Shown here: piece after piece, positions 1-8,036 of the stretch
Numbering within the stretch: the stretch's first letter is position 1
How the letters are laid out: each line of letters opens with the position of its first letter
NCBI RefSeq assembly: GCF_007097145.1
Contig: NZ_VJVZ01000004.1
Coordinates: forward strand, 248,001 to 312,000
From: Flavobacterium zepuense
GTDB lineage: Bacteria > Bacteroidota > Bacteroidia > Flavobacteriales > Flavobacteriaceae
Direction of reading: 5' to 3'
Length of the DNA stretch: 64,000 nucleotides
Notes under the pieces: model-generated
What the model was told of the DNA's origin: nothing
The model's input: the letters and a program-made list of their open reading frames with translations, nothing else
Databases searched by the model: none
Translations under genes and position numbers: made by a program

Positions 1-1
1 T

Positions 2-283
2 AGTGCCGATTATTATTACGTGGACGATATTCCGCTTAACGATGCTAACTCGGCCTACGCCCACAGCTATAATCTGCTTAACGCAAAAGCAGGGTGGCAG
101 TTTGACCTGTTTAAAGGCATGGCTGCAAACCTTTCGGCAGGTATAAATAACGCGACCGATACTCATTACGCCTCTATGGTATTGGTTAATGCAACTGGCG
201 TAAATGGCTCACCGCCACGTTATTATTACCCGGGGCTGCCCGTTAACTATTACGGCAACATATCGTTAGGGTACAGCTTTTAA
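2..283 (+). CDS. TonB-dependent receptor, C-terminal fragment
   Basis: The frame is open from base 2 with no start, so only the last 93 residues of a longer gene lie in the window. The segment reads as the final beta-strands of an outer-membrane barrel: alternating polar and aromatic residues, a GINNATD turn, and an ending GNISLGYSF whose terminal Phe is typical of proteins inserted by the BAM complex. Late strands like these, and the NxxD turn, are common in TonB-dependent receptors, which import chelates or glycans in Bacteroidota. The plug domain and TonB box lie outside the window, so substrate and subclass (siderophore type or SusC type) cannot be told. Another outer-membrane barrel is possible. 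Confidence 0.7.
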   Translation, partial: SADYYYVDDIPLNDANSAYAHSYNLLNAKAGWQFDLFKGMAANLSAGINNATDTHYASMVLVNATGVNGSPPRYYYPGLPVNYYGNISLGYSF

Positions 284-341
284 CTGTCACAAAATGTCAC
301 GCTCCCCGTCACGCTTTATCACTATGTAATATAGATATGCG

Positions 342-370
342 TTGGTTTATAAGATTAATTTTATCCTTTG
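342..370 (+). promoter_or_regulatory. Likely promoter of the secreted repeat protein
   Basis: TTG at 342-344 is followed after 17 nt by TATCCTTTG at 362-370. This matches the Bacteroidota -33 TTG and -7 TAnnTTTG elements with one extra base in the -7 box. It lies inside the in-frame extension that begins at the ATG at 337, which argues that translation starts at 418. Confidence 0.45.
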
Positions 371-417
371 GCAGTTTACTCTGCCCAATTCAGAAATTAA
401 AATTAAAACAAAACGCT

Positions 418-2397
418 ATGAGAAACTTTTTACTTACATGCCTGCTGTTTGTTGCATCCTTTGCTTTTGCTCAGGCTCCAACAATTACGGGAGACATTTT
501 GCTTTGCCCTTATACAAACGGCACGGCAACAATTACCGGATCTACCACCTACACCACCTACCAGTGGTATTATAAGTACTGGTTTTTAGATGACGAATAT
601 GAAGCCATCGAAGGAGCTACATCTTCATCATTTACATACGACTGGTATACTTATGATCAGGCTTTATTAAAAGTGGTTGTAACTCAGGGCGCACAAACCT
701 ATGAGTCTAACAGCATACAGATAGACAGTTATGCATGGGTAGGATTAACCGTTATGCATTCAACTAACGATAATGTTAGTGAGGATGGCAACGGAGGTTA
801 TTTACTTTGCGAAGGTGGTGCAATTACCAATACCATTGGCAGCCCGTATACCAGTGTGCAATGGTTTAAGGATGGCGTTGCCATAGCGGGCGCTACGAGC
901 AATGTTTATGTAATTACAACACCGGGAACGTATCATGCTGTCGCCGCACCAGGCTTTTGCCCGGCAAGCACCAGTAACACACTCCCTATAACTGTAGCAC
1001 TTAACCCTGATTGCTTACCGGCAGACAATACCCCTGTTATAGAAGGCGATACCATGCTATGTGAATATACCGATGGTACAGCTGCTATTGCAAACGGTGT
1101 TATTTACGATACCTACCAGTGGTATGTAAAATTTTATGGCGATGAAGAATATACATTGCAGGAAGGTGAAACAGCAGCTTCATTTACCTATGATGCTTAC
1201 AATTATACGTTATCAAGCATAAAAGTTGTTGTTACACTTGATGGCGAAACATACGAGTCTAACGTATTATTTATAGACCAGTACGTGTGGGGATCGCTTA
1301 GCGTTATGCATGAAGCCAATGATGCCGTTACTTTTGACCCTGACCAGGGTTACCTGCTTTGCGAAGGTGGCGAAATAATTAATACTATCGATTCTCCGTA
1401 CACAATAGTACAATGGTTTAAAGATGGCGTTGCTATAGAAGGCGCAACAAGCCCAGTTTTTGTTATTACAGAGCCGGGTATTTACCACGCTACTGCAGCA
1501 CCGGGCTTTTGCCCTAACAGTGTTAGCACCACTTTACCTATTACTGTAATTAACAATACAAACTGCTCTCCACAAACAGGTGCACCGGTAATTGCAGGCG
1601 ACGTTATGCTTTGTCCGTACACCAATGGTACTGCTGAAATTACCAACGGCCAAACCTACGAAACCTATCAATGGTATTACAAATACTGGTTTACCGATGA
1701 TGAATTTGTTGCTATTGAAGGCGCAACATCGGCTACGTTTACGTATGACTGGTTTACTTACGATCAGGCTTTACTAAAAGTAGTAGTTACCCAGGATGGT
1801 GAAACATACGAGTCTAACACCATACAGATAGACAGCCACAACTGGGCTTCATTAACTTTTGGGTCAGAATTTAGCGAAGGTGTAGTACCTGATAATGAAA
1901 CGTTCTCATATCTTATTTGCCCAGGCGATTTTATTACCAATACACTAAACAGCCCTTACGACAGCAGCATACAGTGGTATAGGGATGGTGAAGCTATTGA
2001 AGGCGCTAACGAAGGAACGTACGTAATTACAGAACCGGGATCGTATTATGTGGTTGCAGCGCCCGCAGTTTGCCCTAACGCTACAAGCAGCACATTAGTT
2101 AGCCCTCTTGTAGTTTCATGGAACCCAGAATGTACAGCAGGCGTAAACGACCCATCGGCTCAGGATGCTTTTGTTATTTACCCTAACCCGGCAAGCAGCA
2201 CACTTAACCTGCAATTGCCGCAAAGCTCTCTTTTAAACGAGTACACCATTTTTGATGTTACCGGTAAAAACCTAATGAGCGGCAGTGTAAACACCTCTGC
2301 ATCAGCTATAAATATTTCAGGCCTTGCAGCCGGAACATACATTATAAAACTGAACGGCGGCCAGGCACAGGCTACCAAAATGTTCATTAAAAACTAA
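418..2397 (+). CDS. Secreted Ig-like repeat protein with T9SS type A sorting domain
   Basis: A 659-residue exported protein. I start it at 418, where MRNFLLTCLLFVASFAFA forms a clean signal peptide; an ATG at 337 would add 27 residues but overlaps the promoter. The body has three tandem units of about 180-190 residues. Each opens with a xxVxxGDxxLCPYTNGTA-like strand and a YQWY motif, and continues with ...YES(N)xxQID and a QWFKDGVAIxGA Ig-like core ending in a Cys-Pro pair. Units 1 and 3 are closer to each other than to unit 2. The last ~75 residues are a T9SS type A domain beginning FVIYPNPASSTLNLQL and ending KMFIKN, which directs export through PorV and removal by PorU. No catalytic motif is visible, so an adhesin or surface-structural role is inferred only from the repeats. 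A terminator follows at 2421. Confidence 0.85.
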   Translation: MRNFLLTCLLFVASFAFAQAPTITGDILLCPYTNGTATITGSTTYTTYQWYYKYWFLDDEYEAIEGATSSSFTYDWYTYDQALLKVVVTQGAQTYESNSIQIDSYAWVGLTVMHSTNDNVSEDGNGGYLLCEGGAITNTIGSPYTSVQWFKDGVAIAGATSNVYVITTPGTYHAVAAPGFCPASTSNTLPITVALNPDCLPADNTPVIEGDTMLCEYTDGTAAIANGVIYDTYQWYVKFYGDEEYTLQEGETAASFTYDAYNYTLSSIKVVVTLDGETYESNVLFIDQYVWGSLSVMHEANDAVTFDPDQGYLLCEGGEIINTIDSPYTIVQWFKDGVAIEGATSPVFVITEPGIYHATAAPGFCPNSVSTTLPITVINNTNCSPQTGAPVIAGDVMLCPYTNGTAEITNGQTYETYQWYYKYWFTDDEFVAIEGATSATFTYDWFTYDQALLKVVVTQDGETYESNTIQIDSHNWASLTFGSEFSEGVVPDNETFSYLICPGDFITNTLNSPYDSSIQWYRDGEAIEGANEGTYVITEPGSYYVVAAPAVCPNATSSTLVSPLVVSWNPECTAGVNDPSAQDAFVIYPNPASSTLNLQLPQSSLLNEYTIFDVTGKNLMSGSVNTSASAINISGLAAGTYIIKLNGGQAQATKMFIKN

Positions 2398-2420
2398 GTA
2401 GTGTTGAGTTAATTGAAAGG

Positions 2421-2446
2421 AACGGGGCTTATGTCCCGTTTTTTTT
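2421..2446 (+). terminator. Rho-independent terminator of the repeat-protein gene
   Basis: AACGGG at 2421-2426 pairs with CCCGTT at 2435-2440 and runs into a T-tract to 2446, 24 nt after the stop codon. Confidence 0.75.
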
Positions 2447-2559
2447 ATGCCCTGATTTATGTTTACGGGTTTCCGTAAAATGCTCATTCTCATTACGGGT
2501 TTTCCGCACTTAACAATCCTTTAACAAAATCAAAAACCGATAAAGCCTTACTTTGCAGC

Positions 2560-2642
2560 AGTTTCTGGTTTAGTTTAAGAAAATACATCCAATCAATTAT
2601 TTTTTACAATTAACGGAGTCATAAAAATGACTCCGTTTTTTT
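2560..2642 (+). ncRNA. Possible small RNA ending in an orphan terminator
   Basis: A perfect 11-bp hairpin (AACGGAGTCAT / ATGACTCCGTT, loop AAAA) followed by seven Ts at 2612-2642 lies 215 nt after the previous gene, which already has its own terminator. TTACTTTG at 2548-2555, one mismatch from TAnnTTTG, stands about 55 nt before the hairpin. There is no open frame between. This layout fits an independent short transcript of about 80 nt, or an attenuated leader of the gene at 2673. No known RNA family is recognised. Confidence 0.3.
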
Positions 2643-2672
2643 ATGCCCATTTTTTGTATTTTAGTCATTAAT

Positions 2673-3218
2673 ATGGCAACTTTTTACAGTAAAATATCAA
2701 ACAGCACTGCCCACCGCCCCATTCGCGATGAACTTTCTGCTGAAGCATTAGCAAACCCTAACCTCCTCCGGGAACTTTTTGACCTTGCTTTAAATGTTAC
2801 TGACAAATATCACTACAAAGCCTGTTGGATCTTAGAACTGGTTTTAGAGGCTGATATTTCACTTTTGGAGTTTGAGTTAGCACACTTTTGCAGCACTTTG
2901 CCAAATTATAAACACGAAGGCGCTTTACGGTCGGTTTCTAAAATTTGTATGTTCGCCGTGCAGCACCATCAAAAAAACAACAGCTTTTTAAACGACACCC
3001 AACTACAGCAAATTACAGAGGCTGCTTTCGACTGGCTCATTAACCCCAATGGCAAAGTTGCTACAAAAGCCTACTCCATGCGCACCCTGTACCTTACAGG
3101 CAAACAAACCGACTGGATTTACCCTGAACTCGCCCGCATACTTGCCGAAGACACCGTAAAGCACACCGCTGCTTACAAAGCTGCCGCCAAAGACATCCTG
3201 AAGAAGATCAATGAATAG
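2673..3218 (+). CDS. Hypothetical helical protein
   Basis: A 181-residue protein starting at MATFYSKISNS (an in-frame ATG at 2643 would add ten hydrophobic residues and lies against the upstream terminator, so 2673 is preferred). It has no signal peptide or membrane segment. It is rich in Ala, Leu and Lys and looks almost wholly alpha-helical, with spacing reminiscent of HEAT-like repeats: LRELFDLALNV, KACWILELVLE, LRSVSKICMFAV, KAYSMRTLYLTG, YKAAAKDILKKINE. I know similar unassigned proteins from Flavobacteria but cannot name a function. It stands alone, 58 nt before the symporter gene. Confidence 0.7.
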   Translation: MATFYSKISNSTAHRPIRDELSAEALANPNLLRELFDLALNVTDKYHYKACWILELVLEADISLLEFELAHFCSTLPNYKHEGALRSVSKICMFAVQHHQKNNSFLNDTQLQQITEAAFDWLINPNGKVATKAYSMRTLYLTGKQTDWIYPELARILAEDTVKHTAAYKAAAKDILKKINE

Positions 3219-3263
3219 TAAGGCAGCAGTTTGCGCAAACCTTTTCGGGTGAGCAAAAATTAG

Positions 3264-3271
3264 TATCTTCG
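3264..3271 (+). promoter_or_regulatory. -7 element before the symporter gene
   Basis: TATCTTCG matches TAnnTTTG at all but one position and ends only five bases before the ATG at 3277, implying a very short or absent leader. No well-spaced -33 TTG is seen. Confidence 0.35.
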
Positions 3272-3276
3272 GGCTT

Positions 3277-4521
3277 ATGAAAGTAACCCGCGACAATGAG
3301 ATAGCGCCGCAAAGGAGCCTGCTCTTTAAAATTACTACCAACCTAACCTTTTGGGTGCTATTGGCCATATTAGCCGGGGTATTGCTGGGTCATTACCACC
3401 CTAAAGAAGGCATGCAGATGGAGATCATCGGCAAGGGTTTTATAAGCATCATAAAGGTATTTATAGCCCCCATTATCTTCCTTACCATAGTATTAGGCAT
3501 CAGCGGGATGGGCGACCTTAAAAAGGTAGGGCGCATAGGCATCAAATCGTTATTGTACTTTGAGGTGGTAACCACATTTGCCCTGGCAATTGGCGTAGCT
3601 GTGGCATACATTATCCAGCCCGGTAAAATAAACCGTACGGGATTAGATGTGCAGGACCCGTCTAAATACACCGGGCAGGCGCAGGCATTCAGCTGGCTCA
3701 AATTCTTTATGGATAACCTTACCCTGCAGGTGCTTATTGTAGCCATTATAACAGGCATCATTGTAAACTACCTAAAAAACCGCGAAGCCGTAATATCCGT
3801 TTTATACAAATGCAGCAAATATGTGTTCATAGCGTTAAAATGGGTAATGTACCTGGCACCGCTTGGGGCATTTGGCGGCATGGCCTATACTATTGGTAAA
3901 TTTGGATTGCATACCTTACTGCCACTGGGTAAGCTTATGCTAACCGTTTACATTACTATGGCGGTGTTTATCTTCCTCATTTTAGGCAGCATATTACGCT
4001 ATTACAAAATGAGCATCTGGAAATTCATCAAATACATTAAAGAAGAGCTACTCATTGTACTGGGCACCTCATCATCCGAAGCTGCTTTGCCCAACCTTAT
4101 GGAAAAGCTGGAAAAAATGGGGTGCAGCAGGGCGGTTGTGGGGCTTGTTGTGCCTACAGGCTACTCCTTTAATTTAGATGGCACATCTATTTACCTCTCC
4201 ATGTCGGTTATCTTTTTGGCGCAACTGTATGATGTGCATTTGTCACTTACAGAGATACTAACCATTATAGGCCTACTCATGATAACATCTAAAGGTGCGG
4301 CGGGTGTAACCGGCAGCGGATTTATAGTATTGGCATCTACCCTAACCGCCATTGGCAAAATTCCGGTAGAGGGCCTGGCTTTTTTATTGGGTGTAGATAA
4401 GTTTATGAGCGAGGCGCGTGCCTTAACCAACTTTATAGGCAATGGTGTGGCAACCATAGTAATAAGCAAATCTGAAAAGGAATTTGTGGCTATTGAGCCG
4501 GTTTTAGAAGAACAACCCTGA
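3277..4521 (+). CDS. Dicarboxylate/amino acid:cation symporter (DctA/GltP family)
   Basis: A 414-residue inner-membrane transporter of the DAACS family, about eight membrane segments plus two re-entrant loops, close to the family's usual 410-450 residues. The first re-entrant hairpin carries the Ser-rich motif GTSSSEAALPNLMEKLEKMG and the cation-site segment GYSFNLDGTSIYLSMSVIFLAQ follows; NLDGTSIY is characteristic of C4-dicarboxylate (DctA-like) members, while glutamate transporters carry NMDGT. A second hairpin, KGAAGVTGSGFIVLASTL, and a late FMSEARALTNFIGNGVATIVI segment are also present. It is expected to take up succinate, fumarate, malate or an acidic amino acid with H+ or Na+; the exact substrate cannot be read from sequence. 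Transcribed alone. Confidence 0.9.
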   Translation: MKVTRDNEIAPQRSLLFKITTNLTFWVLLAILAGVLLGHYHPKEGMQMEIIGKGFISIIKVFIAPIIFLTIVLGISGMGDLKKVGRIGIKSLLYFEVVTTFALAIGVAVAYIIQPGKINRTGLDVQDPSKYTGQAQAFSWLKFFMDNLTLQVLIVAIITGIIVNYLKNREAVISVLYKCSKYVFIALKWVMYLAPLGAFGGMAYTIGKFGLHTLLPLGKLMLTVYITMAVFIFLILGSILRYYKMSIWKFIKYIKEELLIVLGTSSSEAALPNLMEKLEKMGCSRAVVGLVVPTGYSFNLDGTSIYLSMSVIFLAQLYDVHLSLTEILTIIGLLMITSKGAAGVTGSGFIVLASTLTAIGKIPVEGLAFLLGVDKFMSEARALTNFIGNGVATIVISKSEKEFVAIEPVLEEQP

Positions 4522-4843
4522 ATTTAAGAGGATATTTCTTAGAAGCCTACTAAAACGATATAGTTCAATATTAGAATTTTTAACTCACAATTCTCAGTTA
4601 AATAATAAATACTATAAATTCAGTTTAAAGAAAATGTTATTAAATCCGTACTTTTTGATAATTCAACAAAAATTCGATTATATATTTATTCAATTATTAT
4701 TTTATATACTTTAGTAATGCTCTTATAAGCTATCAAATAGCAAGCTTAGCTTAAATTTATTATACCATTTGTTTAAGCAAAGAGCAAAAGTTTTTTGGGG
4801 TTTTATCAGTACAATTAACAAACAACTTTCTTCTTTTTGGGGG
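4522..4843. other. AT-rich intergenic stretch
   Basis: About 320 nt of very AT-rich sequence with no credible open frame. No hairpin follows the symporter stop closely; the first terminator on the plus strand is at 4844. ACTAAAACGATATAGT at 4549-4564 resembles the LacI operator at 62522 in 14 of 16 positions, but its position after a gene makes chance likely. Confidence 0.5.
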
Positions 4844-4875
4844 AGGCCCGTACCAAAAGTACGGGCCTTTTTTTA
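4844..4875 (+). terminator. Strong plus-strand terminator, 320 nt after the nearest gene
   Basis: AGGCCCGTAC (4844-4853) pairs perfectly with GTACGGGCCT (4859-4868), loop CAAAA, then seven Ts. The T-run overlaps the stop codon of the minus-strand MFS gene. In the minus direction the hairpin is followed by CCCCC, so it works only for plus-strand transcripts: either a long dctA 3' UTR or a small RNA starting near 4775. Confidence 0.8.
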
Positions 4876-6162
4876 TGCCTTCTTTTTATCTTCGTCTTCA
4901 AAAGTAAAGTTGCGAAGTTGCGGTGCGCTAAAAAATGTAACCGCTACTACACCAAGCGTTAAGCAGCCCCCCATTACCACCGCCCTAACAGTGCCCAGCC
5001 AGTGCGCCATAACGCCGCTTTCAAAATCGCCAAGCTCGTTGCTGGAACTTACAAACATGGTGTTTACCGCTGCTACGCGCCCACGCATTTCATCGGGCGT
5101 TACAAGCTGCAATATGGTACTGCGCACTACTACGCTAACGGCATCAAACATGCCCGATAGCAGCAGCATAAAAAATGACAGCAGGAAATTAGTTGAGAGT
5201 CCGAATACGATGATAGACAGCGCAAACCCCGTAACTGCTACAAACAGCTTTTTACCGGGATTGGTCTTTAACGGTAAAAATGCCAGTAAGGCAAGGGTGG
5301 CCAATGCCCCTATACCCGGCGCCGACCTTAGCAGCCCGAAACCTACCTCATCTACATGCAATATCTCTACCTGGTACACGGGCAAGAGTGCTACGGCACC
5401 GCCAAACAGTACCGAGAACATATCTAACATTTGCGCGCCCAGCAGTGCCGGGGTTTTAACTACAAATTTAATTCCCTGAGAAAGGCTTTGCAGTATGGGT
5501 TCTTTTTCTTTTTTAAGTATAGGTTTAGATTTTATGTGCAGTATGGGTATCAGCAGCAGTATTTGTATAACCACTACCGTAAACATGCCCAGTATAACAC
5601 CATCTAACGCTATCATTAAACCGGCTGCTAATGGGCCAAGTACACCTCCGGTTTGTGCTGCCATACTACTCCAGCTGGTTCCGTTAGGGAAAAGTTTCCT
5701 GTCTGACACCACAAGCCCAAACAGCGAAAACACCGATGGCCCCATGAACGAGCGTATAATACCGCCTATAAACACAAAGAAGTAAATAAGGTACAGCGTG
5801 GTTTGCATGCCGAGATGCTCTAAAGAAAGCGGCGTGGTAAGTGTAAAGAGGCTCGACCCTAAAAAGATGTAGCCTATAATACAAAACAGCAGCATTTTGC
5901 GCTTTTCGTTAAGGTCTACAAAATGGCCTGCCAATAAAGAGAAGCCCACTGCGGGTATAACCTCGGCAAGGCCTACAAAGCCTAATGATAGTTTATCCCT
6001 TGTTAAATGGTATATCCAGTAAAAAATTATGGTAACCTGCATATTAAGGGTAAACAACAGCCCAAAACGAATGCTTAAAAACGATCTAAACTCCGGTAGT
6101 TGCAAAACGGGGTTCTTTATAAAAAACCCTGATTGCACGGGTTCCTGTTCTTCCTGATCCAC
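4873..6162 (-). CDS. MFS transporter (MFS_3/enterobactin-exporter-like)
   Basis: A 429-residue, twelve-helix major facilitator transporter. Helix 2-3 loop AGHFVDLNEKRKMLL corresponds to the MFS signature GxLaDrxgrrr in degenerate form, and LVTPDEMRGRVAAVNTMFVSSSNELGDFESG is typical of the MFS_3 group, which includes EntS and macrolide-type exporters. A charged tail EDEDKKKA closes it. The start is a GTG (MDQEEQEPVQSG); no ATG occurs before the first membrane segment, and a perfect -7 box lies 25 nt upstream. It is divergent from nothing and follows the GH130 gene in the same direction across a terminator, so it is probably transcribed separately. Efflux is inferred from the family; substrate unknown. 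Confidence 0.85.
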   Translation of the reverse strand: MDQEEQEPVQSGFFIKNPVLQLPEFRSFLSIRFGLLFTLNMQVTIIFYWIYHLTRDKLSLGFVGLAEVIPAVGFSLLAGHFVDLNEKRKMLLFCIIGYIFLGSSLFTLTTPLSLEHLGMQTTLYLIYFFVFIGGIIRSFMGPSVFSLFGLVVSDRKLFPNGTSWSSMAAQTGGVLGPLAAGLMIALDGVILGMFTVVVIQILLLIPILHIKSKPILKKEKEPILQSLSQGIKFVVKTPALLGAQMLDMFSVLFGGAVALLPVYQVEILHVDEVGFGLLRSAPGIGALATLALLAFLPLKTNPGKKLFVAVTGFALSIIVFGLSTNFLLSFFMLLLSGMFDAVSVVVRSTILQLVTPDEMRGRVAAVNTMFVSSSNELGDFESGVMAHWLGTVRAVVMGGCLTLGVVAVTFFSAPQLRNFTFEDEDKKKA

Positions 6163-6186
6163 TTTTATATGTATTATTAATTATTG

Positions 6187-6194
6187 CAAAGGTA
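6187..6194 (-). promoter_or_regulatory. -7 element of the MFS gene
   Basis: Read on the minus strand the bases are TACCTTTG, a perfect TAnnTTTG, about 25 nt before the GTG start at 6162. Confidence 0.55.
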
Positions 6195-6273
6195 CGCCCC
6201 TGTTATTATATAGGAGATGATACAATTATGAAATCTTTTATAAAAATCAACTATTTGTACACTTTTGTTTAAT

Positions 6274-6325
6274 CAAAAAAAATACCCCGACGTTTATTCG
6301 CTTTCAGCAAAAAAACATCAGGGTA
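6274..6325 (-). terminator. Terminator of the GH130 gene
   Basis: On the minus strand TACCCTGATG pairs over ten positions with CGTCGGGGTA (two or three G-U pairs) around a loop of about 23 nt and is followed by a run of Ts at 6282-6274. The wobble pairs form only in the minus-strand RNA, which fixes the direction. Confidence 0.6.
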
Positions 6326-6347
6326 GTTATTTATACAATCTTACTTA

Positions 6348-7811
6348 TCATCCTCCGGCTTTAAGCCTGTCTAATAATGTTTGTAGTTTAACGGTTGCAA
6401 AGCCGGAACTGTGGTCGGATAAACCGTAAGGCACAATAAGGTCATCGTTATGAATAATAGATCCGCACGAGTACACTACGTTAGGCACATAACCCTCGCG
6501 CTCATCGGGGTTTGGTACAATAAGCGGGTCTTTTAAACGACCTATTTCTATCGATGGATCATCAAGGTTTAGTAAAGATGCCCCAATACTGTAACGGCGC
6601 ATACTGCCTACCGAGTGCGTTATAACCAGCCAGCCGTCGGGTGTTTCTATAGGCGAACCACAGTTACCTATCTGCACAAACTCCCACGGGTATTCCGGCC
6701 CCTGAATTTTAATAGGGTCGTCCCACTCGTTAATATTGTCGCTGTACATAAGGTAGTTGTTCCACCCGTCAATCCTTGATAGCATGGCAAATTTGCCGTT
6801 TATCTTACGGGGAAACAGCGCAAGGTTTTTGTTCTTGGCCCCGTTACCATTTAACGGGCTCGTTTTAAAATCGTAAAAATCATAGGTTTTTAGCAGCTTG
6901 GGCATAATGTGTACACCATCATAAGCCGTGTAGGTAGCATAATAAGTTTTTTTGCCGTTCTCATCGGTAAAATGCACAAAACGGGCATCTTCTATCCCTT
7001 TGCTTTCAAAATCAGATAACGGGAAAATTACCCTGTCGCTAATATCGGTATCCTTGCTAAAGGTGATGCGCCTGTAACTGTCAGACAGTGCCAATATAAG
7101 GTTATACTCCCTTAGTACCTTAACATCATCGGTTTGCTGCTTAGCCTCATTAATAAGGAGCTTAAGCTGATCGTAATTAAAACGGTCTTCCAGCTTATCG
7201 CCCACGGCATGCATAAACTCATTGTTAATATCGGCTTCAGATGCTTTTTTAAGGAACAGCCTTTTTTGATACATAACATTGTGCACCTTTTCGGCCTCAT
7301 CTATATAGTTACCCGCGGGTATAACCGTGATATCGCTGTTTTTATCGATCATGGCACGTCGGAATACTACCGATGATACGTGCCCCTCGCCCACTGCCCT
7401 AAAGCTTATAATAACGCGCAACTGGCCTTCCTCAAGGTTACTTTGGTCGGGGTCAGGTATAATTGATGGGTTAAAGAATGCCGCCGACTCAATACTGTAC
7501 TCGTGCGTAAAATAAGAGCCTATGAGCAGTTTGCAGTATTCATCCAGCTTTTCATATTCAAAGCCTGCCGCAGTAACGTATTTTTTTACACGCTCTGCAT
7601 TGCGCAGCAGCTTGCGGGTAATGTTACGGTGCCTTTTAGAAAAATCCTGCAATAATGGCGATATCAATGCAAAGGTCTCTTCCTTATCCAGCGCCATTAT
7701 TTTTTTTATCAGTTCTATGGCACGTTCTTCTCCATTAAAAAAATAACGTGCTATAACACGTTTAGTATCGGGTAGTACCTTAACGGGTTTTCTTTCTACA
7801 GATAGTCTCAT
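6348..7811 (-). CDS. Glycoside hydrolase family 130 protein (beta-mannoside phosphorylase or mannosidase)
   Basis: A 487-residue cytoplasmic protein without signal peptide. The first ~110 residues are a charged helical extension (ERKPVKVLPDTKRVIARYFF...); the rest is a GH130 five-bladed propeller. Family landmarks are FNPSIIPDPDQ, RVIISFRAVGEGHVSSVVFRR, GIEDARFVHF with the Asp expected to be the proton donor, YYATYTAYDG, GNCGSPIETPDGWLVITHSVG and YVPNVVYSCGSI. Family members act on beta-1,4- or beta-1,2-mannosides, as phosphorylases or, in some subfamilies, hydrolases. The long N-terminal extension and FRAVGEGH segment suggest one of the less studied Bacteroidota subfamilies, so I leave the reaction open. 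It is distant from the alpha-mannosidase locus at 58-62 kb. Confidence 0.82.
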   Translation of the reverse strand: MRLSVERKPVKVLPDTKRVIARYFFNGEERAIELIKKIMALDKEETFALISPLLQDFSKRHRNITRKLLRNAERVKKYVTAAGFEYEKLDEYCKLLIGSYFTHEYSIESAAFFNPSIIPDPDQSNLEEGQLRVIISFRAVGEGHVSSVVFRRAMIDKNSDITVIPAGNYIDEAEKVHNVMYQKRLFLKKASEADINNEFMHAVGDKLEDRFNYDQLKLLINEAKQQTDDVKVLREYNLILALSDSYRRITFSKDTDISDRVIFPLSDFESKGIEDARFVHFTDENGKKTYYATYTAYDGVHIMPKLLKTYDFYDFKTSPLNGNGAKNKNLALFPRKINGKFAMLSRIDGWNNYLMYSDNINEWDDPIKIQGPEYPWEFVQIGNCGSPIETPDGWLVITHSVGSMRRYSIGASLLNLDDPSIEIGRLKDPLIVPNPDEREGYVPNVVYSCGSIIHNDDLIVPYGLSDHSSGFATVKLQTLLDRLKAGG

Positions 7812-8001
7812 GCCTCCTTAGGGTTTTAATCAAGGCAGTTGCCTCAGGTTTATCGAATTATCGAACCTCTAAAATACGAATATAATTCCACACAGCCCGT
7901 TGCCCCAAATGCTAAATTTAAGTGAAAAATACTACAACATTGTAGTTGTAACCCTCACAAACTTTCACAAACCTTTAATTATGGCACACAATTACAATTA
8001 C

Positions 8002-8009
8002 TAACTTTA
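8002..8009 (+). promoter_or_regulatory. -7-like element before the RibD-like gene
   Basis: TAACTTTA differs from TAnnTTTG at the last base. It lies 9 nt before the ATG at 8019 and 27 nt before the ATG at 8037, and so favours the second start. Confidence 0.35.
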
Positions 8010-8036
8010 TTATAAGCAATGATAAAACTAAAGATT

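Noticed and set aside
4549..4564. ACTAAAACGATATAGT, 14/16 like the LacI operator core at 62522
   Set aside because: It is downstream of dctA with no promoter nearby; in AT-rich DNA a match of this level can occur by chance.
4769..5479. Long plus-strand frame of 236 codons
   Set aside because: It runs antisense through the MFS gene and has a Ser/Thr/Pro-rich composition with no domain; it is a shadow of the real coding strand.
7813..7819. AAGGAGG before the GH130 ATG on the minus strand
   Set aside because: It looks like a Shine-Dalgarno sequence, but lies one base from the ATG, too close for normal pairing, and Bacteroidota rarely use such sites.
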